The notes under the pieces: generated by a model
Seen by the model: the letters and a program-made list of their open reading frames with translations, nothing else
The model's database searches: none
Told to the model about the DNA's origin: nothing
Part shown: positions 11,419 to 20,600 of the stretch, piece after piece
How positions within the stretch are numbered: the stretch's first letter is position 1
How the letters are laid out: each line of letters begins with the position of its first letter
Origin: Pseudomonas asiatica
GTDB lineage: Bacteria > Pseudomonadota > Gammaproteobacteria > Pseudomonadales > Pseudomonadaceae
Direction of reading: 5' to 3'
DNA length: 64,000 nt
NCBI RefSeq assembly: GCF_009932335.1
Contig: NZ_BLJF01000001.1
Location: 1,302,001-1,366,000 of the forward strand
Program-made: the position numbers and the translations under genes

Positions 11419-12501
11419 TCAGACGAGCTTGATCGGCGTGACCTTGCGCTGGGCATGTTTTTCCTGGGCCAGGCCAAGCTTGGCGGTAATGACCTTGGCA
11501 AGGGCATTGTTGCCCAGGTCGTTCAAATGCAGGCGGTCGATGAACAGGTCGGCGCCGAACACCGGCGAGCTGCTGAGCATGCAATTCATGTCGTAGCAAG
11601 GCACCGGGTCGGCCTGGCTCTTGATACGGCGGAAGAAGGCCGAGTGCAATTGGCTGTCGAATGCGCCGTCCAGCAGCCGGTCGAAATTCGCCGGTTGCCG
11701 CTGAAGCGCATCCAGCATCGCCTCCTCGCCAGCGGGCACGCTATCCCGGCACCAGGGCAGCAACGGCTGCAGGATGAAGGTGAGGGTGGAGTGGCTGTCT
11801 GCCAGCAGCCGGTCCCATTGGCGCAAGGTCCGGCCAATGTTGTCGGCGGCTCGGGTGAGGCGCTTTTCCGGAGGCGACAGCGACCAGGTGGCAGGTATCG
11901 CGGCCGGGGGCGTGACCAACGCCTGACCGATGCGCCGCCACAGCGATTGCCGACGTGGCGTTGTCGTGGGCTGCATGCCTTCGCTGAAACTGTTGAGAAA
12001 GTCCTGATAGGCCTTGGCGTGCCGCGGGTCGTTCAGGTTTTCGAGGACTTCGCAGAGGGCTTCGTGTGCCAGGGTGTTGAGGCCGCTGAGCACCACCACA
12101 TGGCCAAGCTGGCCAAGGCGGTGCTGGTGGGTCAGGAACATCAGCAGCTCCTGGCTCGCATTGAGCCCGCAGCCGGCCAGGCTCAGCCAGACTTCGCCAG
12201 TAAGCATCGACAGGTGCGAGGCCACCGTGTGTTCGTCGGAGCTGGCACCGATGCCCAGCGCCGCGGAACCGCCGACCAGCAGGTTGACACGTGATGCACC
12301 ACCGCGTTCGGCCACCGAAAAACGCTTGCCGGCGCAATGGCTGTATCGCAGGCCCAGGGCATCGGTATTGATGGTGCCGGAGCGGTAGCCGGTTTCGTGC
12401 ACACGCACGGTGTGCGGTGCACGCCGGCTGCCCAGCAGCAGAAAGCGCTGGTAGTCCTGTTGCAACGGCGAAGGTGAAGGGCTCGTGTCAATCGCAGTCA
12501 T
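11419..12501 (-). CDS. SGNH/GDSL-type hydrolase-like protein
   Basis: This 360-residue cytoplasmic protein shows SGNH blocks: GGSAALGIG (block I Ser-containing loop), AGCGLNASQE (block II Gly), VVLSGLNTL (block III G-x-N) and IDRLHLNDLGN near the C-terminus (block V Asp-x-x-His). Such enzymes are esterases or acyl hydrolases. No signal peptide is visible. The ATG at 12501 has GGAG just upstream. It is the third gene of a run with the RhtB exporter and the YqcI/YcgG protein, so it may trim or acylate-exchange the product made there; that is inference from position. Confidence 0.75.
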   Translation of the reverse strand: MTAIDTSPSPSPLQQDYQRFLLLGSRRAPHTVRVHETGYRSGTINTDALGLRYSHCAGKRFSVAERGGASRVNLLVGGSAALGIGASSDEHTVASHLSMLTGEVWLSLAGCGLNASQELLMFLTHQHRLGQLGHVVVLSGLNTLAHEALCEVLENLNDPRHAKAYQDFLNSFSEGMQPTTTPRRQSLWRRIGQALVTPPAAIPATWSLSPPEKRLTRAADNIGRTLRQWDRLLADSHSTLTFILQPLLPWCRDSVPAGEEAMLDALQRQPANFDRLLDGAFDSQLHSAFFRRIKSQADPVPCYDMNCMLSSSPVFGADLFIDRLHLNDLGNNALAKVITAKLGLAQEKHAQRKVTPIKLV

Positions 12502-12540
12502 GGGGTCTCCTTCTCTCGCAGCGGGCACCGTGCATCACAT

Positions 12541-13167
12541 TCAGGCCGCCAGCTCCCTGACGTTGTACAGCAGGCCGCCGGCGGCAATCAGCAGCAGGGC
12601 GACCCCCGAGGCCAGGCTGATCATGCGGTTGCTGCGTTGCGAGGCGATCTTGCCGATGGCGAAGATGTAAAGGCTGAGCACGGCAAAATCGATGGCCACC
12701 CACAGCAACGACAGCACCACCATGCTCTTGCCGAATGACTCGGTGATCTGGATGAACTGCGGGAAGAAGGCGATGAAGAAGATGATGTCCTTCGGGTTGG
12801 AGATGCCCACCATGAAACCTTGCAGCAGCCCGCCGCGGCCAGGCTTGGCGAGGTCGCTTGGCGCCTCGGTTGCAGGCGCCTGCAGGGCTTCCCGCAACGT
12901 GCCGACGGCGATGTAGCCGATGAACAGGCAACCCAGCAGGCTCATGGCGCTGAGCCAGGCCTTGTCGATGGCGGCGCTGGTGAGAATGATCCAGGCCGCT
13001 GCGCCGATCAGCACCAGTGATGCCCAGTTGGTGCCGACAGCGGTGAACATGGCCTTGCGTGAGCCGGAGGCGGCCGCGGTGTTGACGATCAGTGCCACCA
13101 CCGGGCCGGGGGTGGCGATCAGTAGCAGGACAGTCAGGGCGTAGGTAGCGGTGAGTGCGGTATTCAC
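12541..13167 (-). CDS. RhtB/LysE-family amino acid exporter
   Basis: This 208-residue inner-membrane protein has the family N-terminus TATYALTVLLLIATPGPVV with the conserved PGP, and GISNPKDIIFFIAFFPQF, the second family signature. Family members expel amino acids such as homoserine, threonine or lysine, or derivatives. The GTG at 13167 overlaps the end of the upstream YqcI/YcgG gene region (its stop is at 13170-13172), so the two genes are tightly coupled. Length is standard. The probable substrate is the amino-acid-like product of the neighbouring enzyme. Confidence 0.92.
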   Translation of the reverse strand: MNTALTATYALTVLLLIATPGPVVALIVNTAAASGSRKAMFTAVGTNWASLVLIGAAAWIILTSAAIDKAWLSAMSLLGCLFIGYIAVGTLREALQAPATEAPSDLAKPGRGGLLQGFMVGISNPKDIIFFIAFFPQFIQITESFGKSMVVLSLLWVAIDFAVLSLYIFAIGKIASQRSNRMISLASGVALLLIAAGGLLYNVRELAA

Positions 13168-13169
13168 GG

Positions 13170-13958
13170 TCAGGTCTCGATCAGTATGTCGGGTGTTGCC
13201 GGCTGTACGGCATGGGCGTGGAACGGGCAGCGGGACGGGTTGAGCGACCCTGCCTCCTGCAGTTGGTACTGCTTCCACTCGTAGTTGTCGGCATCGCCGA
13301 AGAAGCCAAGGGTGTCGGGCATGACGCCGTCGTTGTAGTGGTGCACGCGCTCGCGGATGCGTTCGCGGATACGATGGCCGCTTTCGGTGTTGACGTTGGC
13401 CACTTCGTCGAAGTTCGCCCGCGGGTTGATGACGAAGGTAATGTGTGGCCCCAGGTTGCGGCTTTTCATCTGCTGGTGGCCGGGGAAGTTCATGTTGATG
13501 AACAGCGGCATGCCGGCAAAGCAGAACGACCAGGCATTGTCGTCGGGGTCGGTCGGGATGCCCTGCGGCCAGGGATGCGGGTCGCGCGCGTGCACACCAC
13601 GCAACACCTTCCAGGCCAGCGCCTGTTGCTCGGCCAGTGTGTAGTCGGCGGCGGTTTCGAGAAACACCACCAGTGGGCTGCCGATACGCTGCTTGGGTGG
13701 GATAGGTGCGACGGTGCGCACGTAGTCGGCCAGGCCCATGGCGATGTCATCGGCCAGTTGCCCGGCTCGGGCGAAGAGGATGTGGCAGGTTGCGCCGTTT
13801 ACCGCCTTGCGGCCGAACAGGCAGGGAAACTCGGGGTTGGCGAGGACACTGCGAAAATGTTCTACGGCTTTGTAGGTCCAATGTCGCGTGTTGCGCACAT
13901 GGTCAGCGGCCAGCTCTAGCGCATCCAGGCGATAGCAAGTTCCATAACCCGTCGACAT
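13170..13958 (-). CDS. YqcI/YcgG-family protein, putative heme-dependent N-hydroxylase
   Basis: This 262-residue protein matches the YqcI/YcgG family by PEFPCLFGRKAVNG, WSFCFAGMPLFINMNFPGH and SRNLGPHITFVINPRANFD. The family includes GntA of guanitoxin biosynthesis, a heme-dependent guanidino-N hydroxylase, so an N-oxygenating role on an arginine- or amine-like substrate is plausible. Candidate heme ligands are the His residues of NFPGHQQ and LGPHITF. The ATG at 13958 follows GGGGA. It is the first gene of a three-gene run with the RhtB exporter and SGNH hydrolase, and is divergent from a LysR regulator. Family membership is seen; the reaction is inferred. Confidence 0.82.
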   Translation of the reverse strand: MSTGYGTCYRLDALELAADHVRNTRHWTYKAVEHFRSVLANPEFPCLFGRKAVNGATCHILFARAGQLADDIAMGLADYVRTVAPIPPKQRIGSPLVVFLETAADYTLAEQQALAWKVLRGVHARDPHPWPQGIPTDPDDNAWSFCFAGMPLFINMNFPGHQQMKSRNLGPHITFVINPRANFDEVANVNTESGHRIRERIRERVHHYNDGVMPDTLGFFGDADNYEWKQYQLQEAGSLNPSRCPFHAHAVQPATPDILIET

Positions 13959-13997
13959 GATTTCCCCAGGCGTAAATTTGATGAACGTTCAAGTCAC

Positions 13998-14038
13998 ATG
14001 CAGGCAGGATCTTGGTTATGTTTATTATTTACCTGCAT
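13998..14038. promoter_or_regulatory. Inverted repeat in the divergent LysR/YqcI promoter region
   Basis: ATGCAGG (13998-14004) and CCTGCAT (14032-14038) form an inverted repeat with a 27-bp AT-rich spacer in the 159-bp region between the two divergent starts. It is a candidate binding site for the adjacent LysR protein; LysR operators are usually dyads with shorter spacing, so this is tentative. Confidence 0.35.
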
Positions 14039-14117
14039 TTTCCGAGACGTCCTTGACGTTGTAAAACGCGTGGAACTATGACCTACTATTAGTCTTACTC
14101 ATGCTCGGGGCGTCGCC

Positions 14118-15086
14118 ATGTCGGAACGGATTCAGGCTTTGCACGCGCTGCGTGCCTTCGAGGTAGCCTCTCGCTATGGCTCATTTACCCGTGCCGCGGA
14201 AGAGCTGGCCCTGACCCAGGGCGCCGTCAGCCACCACATCAAGACCCTCGAAGCCATGTTCGGCTGCGACCTGTTCGAACGCCGCGGGCCGAAGCTGGCC
14301 CTGACCGAGCACGGCCGCCTGCTGGCGCAGGAACTCAAGGTTGGCTTCAAGATCATCGAAAATGCCTGCGCCCTGTTGCGCCAGGACCGCTACGGCCTGC
14401 GTCTGAAGGCACCGTCCACGCTGACCGTGCGCTGGCTGCTGCGTGCGCTGGATGCGTTCAAGAAGACCGAGGACAACTGCAGCGTGCAGCTGTCCAGCGT
14501 GTGGATGGACATCGACAGCGTGGACTTCTATTCCGAGCCCTACGACTGTGCGATCCTCCTGGCCAACGGGCGTTTTCCCGCCGATATCGAGAGTTTCAAG
14601 CTGTTCGATGAATGGCTGATCCCGGTGTGCCACCCGGATTACATGGCCCAGGCGCAACCGGACCTTGCCGATCTGGCCCAGTGCGAATTCCTGCACCCGT
14701 CCCCTGACCGGCGCGACTGGCGGCGCTGGCTGGCTCGCATGGACGCGCTGGACATCAGCATCGACCACGGGCAAGTGTTCGATACCCTCGACCAGGGCAT
14801 CTCGGCCGCACAGCAAGGCCTGGGTATTTCGGTGGTCGACCTGGTGCTGGCCAGTGCCGACCTGCTGGCCGGGCGCCTGGTTACGCCGTTCAAGCACGCG
14901 GTGGCCACCGGCGACGGCTATTACATGACCTGGCTCAAGGCCAGCCCCAAGGCGCGGCAGATGCACAAGCTGCGCGAGTTCCTGCTTGGCCAGGTGCCAC
15001 CGCTGCCCTGCAAGGACATCAATTACCTGTACGGCTGCACACGCGTTCGAGCATGCGCCCGGCCGTCGGCAAGCGCCCGGCGCTGA
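14118..15086 (+). CDS. LysR-family regulator (GcvA-like)
   Basis: This 322-residue DNA-binding regulator has an N-terminal helix-turn-helix ([34 protein letters not shown]) and a substrate-binding effector domain. GcvA-type features include [12 protein letters not shown] and [15 protein letters not shown]. It is transcribed away from the YqcI/YcgG-RhtB-SGNH genes, the usual arrangement for a LysR protein controlling the divergent operon in response to its metabolite. The C-terminal tail (ARPSASARR) extends past the usual end of the domain by about 20 residues. Confidence 0.92.
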   Translation: MSERIQALHALRAFEVASRYGSFTRAAEELALTQGAVSHHIKTLEAMFGCDLFERRGPKLALTEHGRLLAQELKVGFKIIENACALLRQDRYGLRLKAPSTLTVRWLLRALDAFKKTEDNCSVQLSSVWMDIDSVDFYSEPYDCAILLANGRFPADIESFKLFDEWLIPVCHPDYMAQAQPDLADLAQCEFLHPSPDRRDWRRWLARMDALDISIDHGQVFDTLDQGISAAQQGLGISVVDLVLASADLLAGRLVTPFKHAVATGDGYYMTWLKASPKARQMHKLREFLLGQVPPLPCKDINYLYGCTRVRACARPSASARR

Positions 15087-15192
15087 AAATATTTCGGCAA
15101 ACACCTGCTGGCCCCAACAAAATGCGCTGCGACGGTGCGTCAGCGGTAGAATCGCCGCAATCAGCACAACAAACGATTCAGAGGTCGACGCG

Positions 15193-17553
15193 GTGGAGTT
15201 GCAGCAGGGCTTTGTCCTGACCCGACATTGGCATGACGCGCCCGAAGGCACCTTCGTGGAGTTCTGGCTGGCCACCGACCAGGGGCCACGGCAGCTGCGC
15301 CTGGCGCCACAGGCATCGGTGGCATTCATCCCCCAGGCGCAGGAAGCGCACGCACGGGTGCTGCTGGCCAACGAAGCCGGTGTCGAGCTGCGGCCGCTGC
15401 AGCTGAAGGACTTTGACCACCGCCCGGTGCTGGGCCTGTACTGCCGCCAGCACCGGCAACTGATGCAGTTGGAGCAACGCCTGCGCACGGCCGGTATCGA
15501 GGTGTTCGAAGCCGATATTCGCCCGCCCGAGCGCTACCTGATGGAGCGCTTCATCACCGCCCCGGTGCAGTTCACCGGCCAACCGGATGCCCAAGGCGTG
15601 CTCTGCGATGCCCAGCTCAAGCCCCTGCCGGGTTATCGCCCGCCGCTGCGCCTGGTGTCGCTGGACATCGAGACCAGCGAGCGGGGCGAGCTGTACAGCA
15701 TTGCCCTGGAAGGCTGTGGCCAGCGCCAGGTGTACATGCTCGGGCCGGCCAACGGCACGGCTGATGGCCTGGACTTCGACCTGCACTACTGCGCCGACCG
15801 CGCCGACATACTGGCCTGCCTCAACCTGTGGATGGCCGAGCACGACCCGGATGCAATCGTCGGCTGGAACCTGATCCAGTTCGACCTGCGCCTGCTGCAC
15901 GAGCACGCCAAGCTGCTGCAGGTACCACTGGCACTGGGACGCAATGGCGCGCCGATGACCTTGCGCAGCCATGCCGGTGGTGGCCACGTGTTCGCCGATG
16001 CCCCGGGGCGGCTGCTGATCGACGGCATCGAGGCGCTGCGCTCGGCGACCTGGAGCTTCCCGTCGTTCAGCCTCGAAAGTGTCGCCCAGACCTTGCTCGG
16101 TGAAGGCAAGGCCATCGATACGCCGTACCAGCGCATGGATGAAATCAACCGCCGCTTCGCCGAGGACAAGCCGGCGCTGGCGCGCTACAACCTCAAGGAT
16201 TGCGAGCTGGTGACGCGCATCTTCGCCCACACCCGCCTGCTCGAATTCTTGCTGGAGCGGGCCTCGGTCACCGGCCTTGCGGTGGACCGCAGCGGTGGCT
16301 CGGTGGCTGCGTTCTGCCACTTGTACATTCCGCAGATGCACCGCCTGGGCTTCGTCGCGCCCAACCTCGGTAGCCGCCCCGACGAAGCCAGCCCCGGTGG
16401 CTTCGTCATGGATTCGCGCCCGGGCCTGTACGACTCGGTGTTGGTGCTGGACTACAAGAGCCTGTACCCGTCGATCATTCGTACCTTCCTGATCGACCCG
16501 GTGGGGCTGGTCGAAGGTTTGCGCCTGCCCGACGATGAACACTCGGTGGAAGGCTTCCGGGGTGGGCGTTTTTCCCGTAGCGAGCATTGCCTGCCGGCCA
16601 TCGTCGAGCGGGTATGGCAGGGCCGGGAAGCAGCCAAGCGCGAGGGCAATGCGCCGCTGTCGCAAGCGCTGAAGATCATCATGAATGCCTTCTACGGGGT
16701 GTTGGGTTCGAGCGGCTGCCGCTTCTTCGACCCGCGCCTGGCTTCCTCGATCACCATGCGCGGCCACCAGATCATGCGCCAGACCCGTGCGCTGATCGAA
16801 GCCAGGGGCTACGAGGTGATCTACGGCGATACCGACTCCACTTTCGTCTGGCTCAAGGGCGCCCACGGCGAGGAGACTGCAGCACGCATCGGCCGTGAGC
16901 TGGTGGCCGAGGTCAACCAGTGGTGGCGCGAACACCTGCGCGAGCAGATGAGCCTGGATAGCGCGCTGGAGCTGCAGTTCGAGGTGCATTACCGGCGCTT
17001 CCTGATGCCCACCATCCGCGGTACGGACGAAGGCAGCAAGAAGCGCTACGCCGGGCTGGTGCAGCGGGCCGATGGCAGCGAGCAGATGGTCTACAAGGGC
17101 CTGGAGTCGGTGCGTACCGACTGGTCGCCGCTGGCCCGGGAGTTCCAGCAGGAGCTTTATGGCCGGATATTCCGCGGGGAGCCTTACCAGGCGTATGTGC
17201 GCGATTATGTACGGCGCACCCTGGCGGGCGAGCTGAATGAGCTGATGGTGTACCGCAAGCGTTTGCGCCGGCCGCTAGTCGATTACCAGCGCAATGTGCC
17301 ACCGCACGTGCGTGCGGCCCGGCTGGCCGATGACTACAACCGCCGCCTTGGCCGCCCGTTGCAATACCAGCGCGGCGGCTGGATCAGCTATCTGATCACC
17401 CTGGCGGGCCCCGAACCCCTGGAAAACCTGCAAGCGCCGGTGGACTACGAGCATTACCTGACGCGGCAGCTGCAGCCGGTGGCCGATGCCATCCTGCCTT
17501 TTGTTGGCGACAGTTTCGAAGGGTTGACCGGCCAGCAGCTGGCGCTGTTCTGA
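15193..17553 (+). CDS. polB: DNA polymerase II (family B)
   Basis: This 786-residue family-B DNA polymerase has a proofreading 3'-5' exonuclease, used in replication restart and lesion bypass. Exonuclease motifs are [10 protein letters not shown] (about residue 157), [10 protein letters not shown] and YNLKDCELV. Polymerase motifs are [11 protein letters not shown] (about 420), [18 protein letters not shown] and YGDTDSTF (about 544, catalytic aspartates). All catalytic acidic residues are present. The GTG at 15193 gives the standard length; no ATG lies nearby. A CTG...CAG pair upstream has the wrong spacing for a LexA box, so SOS control is not shown. Confidence 0.96.
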   Translation: MELQQGFVLTRHWHDAPEGTFVEFWLATDQGPRQLRLAPQASVAFIPQAQEAHARVLLANEAGVELRPLQLKDFDHRPVLGLYCRQHRQLMQLEQRLRTAGIEVFEADIRPPERYLMERFITAPVQFTGQPDAQGVLCDAQLKPLPGYRPPLRLVSLDIETSERGELYSIALEGCGQRQVYMLGPANGTADGLDFDLHYCADRADILACLNLWMAEHDPDAIVGWNLIQFDLRLLHEHAKLLQVPLALGRNGAPMTLRSHAGGGHVFADAPGRLLIDGIEALRSATWSFPSFSLESVAQTLLGEGKAIDTPYQRMDEINRRFAEDKPALARYNLKDCELVTRIFAHTRLLEFLLERASVTGLAVDRSGGSVAAFCHLYIPQMHRLGFVAPNLGSRPDEASPGGFVMDSRPGLYDSVLVLDYKSLYPSIIRTFLIDPVGLVEGLRLPDDEHSVEGFRGGRFSRSEHCLPAIVERVWQGREAAKREGNAPLSQALKIIMNAFYGVLGSSGCRFFDPRLASSITMRGHQIMRQTRALIEARGYEVIYGDTDSTFVWLKGAHGEETAARIGRELVAEVNQWWREHLREQMSLDSALELQFEVHYRRFLMPTIRGTDEGSKKRYAGLVQRADGSEQMVYKGLESVRTDWSPLAREFQQELYGRIFRGEPYQAYVRDYVRRTLAGELNELMVYRKRLRRPLVDYQRNVPPHVRAARLADDYNRRLGRPLQYQRGGWISYLITLAGPEPLENLQAPVDYEHYLTRQLQPVADAILPFVGDSFEGLTGQQLALF

Positions 17554-17634
17554 AGAGGTGGTACCTATCTAGCTTATCGCTTGGCAAGCCTGCGTCTAGT
17601 GTCGGGCCTTTTGATCAGCCCGAGGCGCAACAAC

Positions 17635-20600
17635 GTGACTACACCCAGCCAGGAACAACCGCCAACTGCCGATACGCTGGCCATGGAGCAGGCCTATCAG
17701 GACAACCTCATCGTCAAGCGACTGCCCAGATGGATTCGCCGGCTGCGAATCGTATCGCTGACCGAGCAGAACATCCCGGCCAACGGTCTGTATGAATCGC
17801 AGCATGCTGCATTACGCGACGCGTTGAAAGACAGCCTGGCCTGTCGACAGTGGCTGGAAAAGGAGCTTGCGCGAATCGAGGGCATCGACCGTTTCGTCAA
17901 GCCGCTGCTTCGACACGCCATGCAGGAAGAATTCGGCACCACGGAAAATGTCGATGGCCTGTATTTCAGGCGCTGGTACACCTACACCGCTCCCAGCCAG
18001 GGCACCGTGTGGGGGCGCTACCCGGTGGTGGAAAAGGACTATTTCGACGTACCGCTGATCGAGGCGGCACTGGACAACTTCACGCCGGGCGAGGGGCGGA
18101 ACGAACAGCACAAGGACAACTGCATCGTCGACAGCCTGTCGCAACGGCTCCCCTCACCAACCGCGCCAGCCTTCGCACGCTTGTGCCGCAAGCTGGATCT
18201 GGGCAGGCGCTATCAACAGCACCTGGACAGTGTACTCAAAGCGCCGAGCAGCCAGGCAAGCGGCTGGCGCAGCATGGCTTCGACGCTTGCCCAGCTTTAC
18301 AGCTCGGTCATGCTGATCGATGCGTGCAAGGCCAAGAGTGATGGCGTACTGAACGCCGCTGAACTGGAACTGGTGGTGGACCTGTGCAAGCACGGACGCC
18401 CCGGCACGCTCTACGAATCGAAAGTGGTGGCCCGGCAACTGAAGGCGTTCGGCTGCGACTTGCAACAGATCGTGATACTCGATGTATTTCATGACAAGGT
18501 CAGCCGCAAGATCATTGTCTATATTCCCGATGACCCCCACGGTCCCTGGACCGCAAGCCCCGACCTGGAAAGCTTCACCCGCAAGGTCTTGGGCAAGCGT
18601 CTGCGAGACAAGCGCTATCAGGATTTCTTCAAACGCTTCGTACGCCGGCGCGACAGCCAGCAGTTCTTCTCCAGGGTTGCCAAGGAACTGGTGGGCGTCG
18701 CCGATTGGGCAACTCGGGAAATGGACCAGCACATGCGGGACTACCCGCTGCCGTTGTTCGACCAACTTGCCGCCGCGCGCATTGCCCATATCAAGGACGA
18801 TGCTGCGCTGATTGCAACGCCGGTGTCAGACCTTGACCGCAAGGCCCAGGAAGCCCATCGGCAAAGGTTGGTTGCCGAGGGTTGGACCCTGGCCACGGTG
18901 GCGGGCGTGTTCATCCCCGCACTCAATGCACTGCTGCTGGCGGTAATGGTCTGGGACCTGCTGGGCGAGCTGTTCCAGGCCGTTGAAGACTGGCGCGAGG
19001 GCGATACCAGCGCCGCAATGGAGCATGTGCTCAACGTGACCAAAGACCTGGCCGTGATCGGTGTCACCGCCGTGGTATGGCGGGAAGCGAGCCGGGCCTG
19101 GGCCGCATTGGACCAGTGGGTGCCAGCGCGCCTGGAAGACGGCAGCGAGAAGCTCTGGAATGGAGACCTGGTGCCGTTTCGCAGCGCTGCACCTCCCGCT
19201 GGGGAAGTGGCCGATGCAATGGGCATCTACCGTGCCCAGGACAGAAGCTGGATGATCATGGACGGCCACAACTACGAAATCGTCCAGCGCGCAGATGAAG
19301 AGTGGCAACTGGCACCACGAGGTGGTCATGGACCTTTGTTGCGTCACAATGACGCCGGTGCCTGGCGGCTATGGACCGAGCAACCGGCCAGCTGGACAGA
19401 CAAGCACAGGATGTTCCGCCGCCTTGGTGAGCGTTTCGCTCGCCTGGATGATGAACAGATTGACCAGGCCATGGCCGTCCATGCTCTGGATGCAGACCAT
19501 CTACGGGCGCTGCATGTGTACGGCCGGCCACCTGAGGCCGAGCTGGTCGATACCGTAGAGCGCCTGCTGATCGATCGCCGGCTGCAAACCCTGCTGGACG
19601 ATTTGAAGCTCGGGCGGGTGCCGGAGGACGCGCCGTTGCTGGCGAAGGCCCGCGCCCTGCCTGGCGTCACCGAGCAGGGCGGGCCAGCATTGGCGGCGCA
19701 GGTCTCGGCAAGGCGGCGCCAGCTGTTTCAAAAGGTGTATGACGGGCAGCAGGAGCCAGACGATGCGGCGGTGGCAACCTTGCGCAAGGCGTTCCCGAGC
19801 CTGCATTGCCGAGCGGCGCGCGAGCTTGTGGGCGAGCTGTCGGCAGAAGGTGCGGAATTTCAGGCACTGGTCGGCGGCACAGTGCCGCTCCGGTTGGTCG
19901 AAAGGGCCAGGCTGAGCGTACTGCGCATACGCGTTGCGCGTGCCTGCGAGGCGCTGTTCATCGAGACGCCCCAGACCCTGGACCAGGCCAAGGTCGCGCT
20001 GACACTGTTGGAGACTCTGGATGTCAGGGAGACCAGGCCGCGCTGGCGGCTGTACGATGGCGGTAGCCCGCAGCCGATAATGACTACTGCTGGCGACGGG
20101 CAGAACTACAGGCTTGTGCATGACAACGGGCGGTTCGAGCTTGAGGACGCGTTAGGCCTCGAGCTGCGCGGCCCCGGCGAGCTGTTCGAGACCTTGGCGG
20201 AAGCGTTTGCCCCGGCCGATCATGCGGCACTCGGTATCACTGAACCCTACGCCCCGAGTTTGAGAGCAGTGTTGGCTCGGCAAATGCCCGGGCACAGCAG
20301 GGTACTCGCCCAGGTGTTGGGCAAAAACCCTCGACAGCCATGGATGCTGGCGCCAGTGCGCCTGGAGGATGGCAGGGTCGGATACCCGCTGGGCGGCTGC
20401 CAGGGATGCTTTGCCCGGTCTGCGTCTCGACCCCGGGCGTTCGAGGCGCGCCTGCGCGACCTTTACCCAGCGTACAGTGATGAGCAGATCGAAGATTGGC
20501 TGACCACCTTGCATGCTTCGGGGCGTGATACCGACACCGAACTCGGTGTGCTCGAAGAGCAGGCCCGCAGGTTGAACGACCACCTGAAAAGCTGGGAGTG

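Noticed and set aside
15127..15143. CTG...CAG pair upstream of polB as a LexA (SOS) box
   Set aside because: The half-sites are separated by 11 bases, not the 10 required for CTGT-N8-ACAG, and the flanking T and A are missing.
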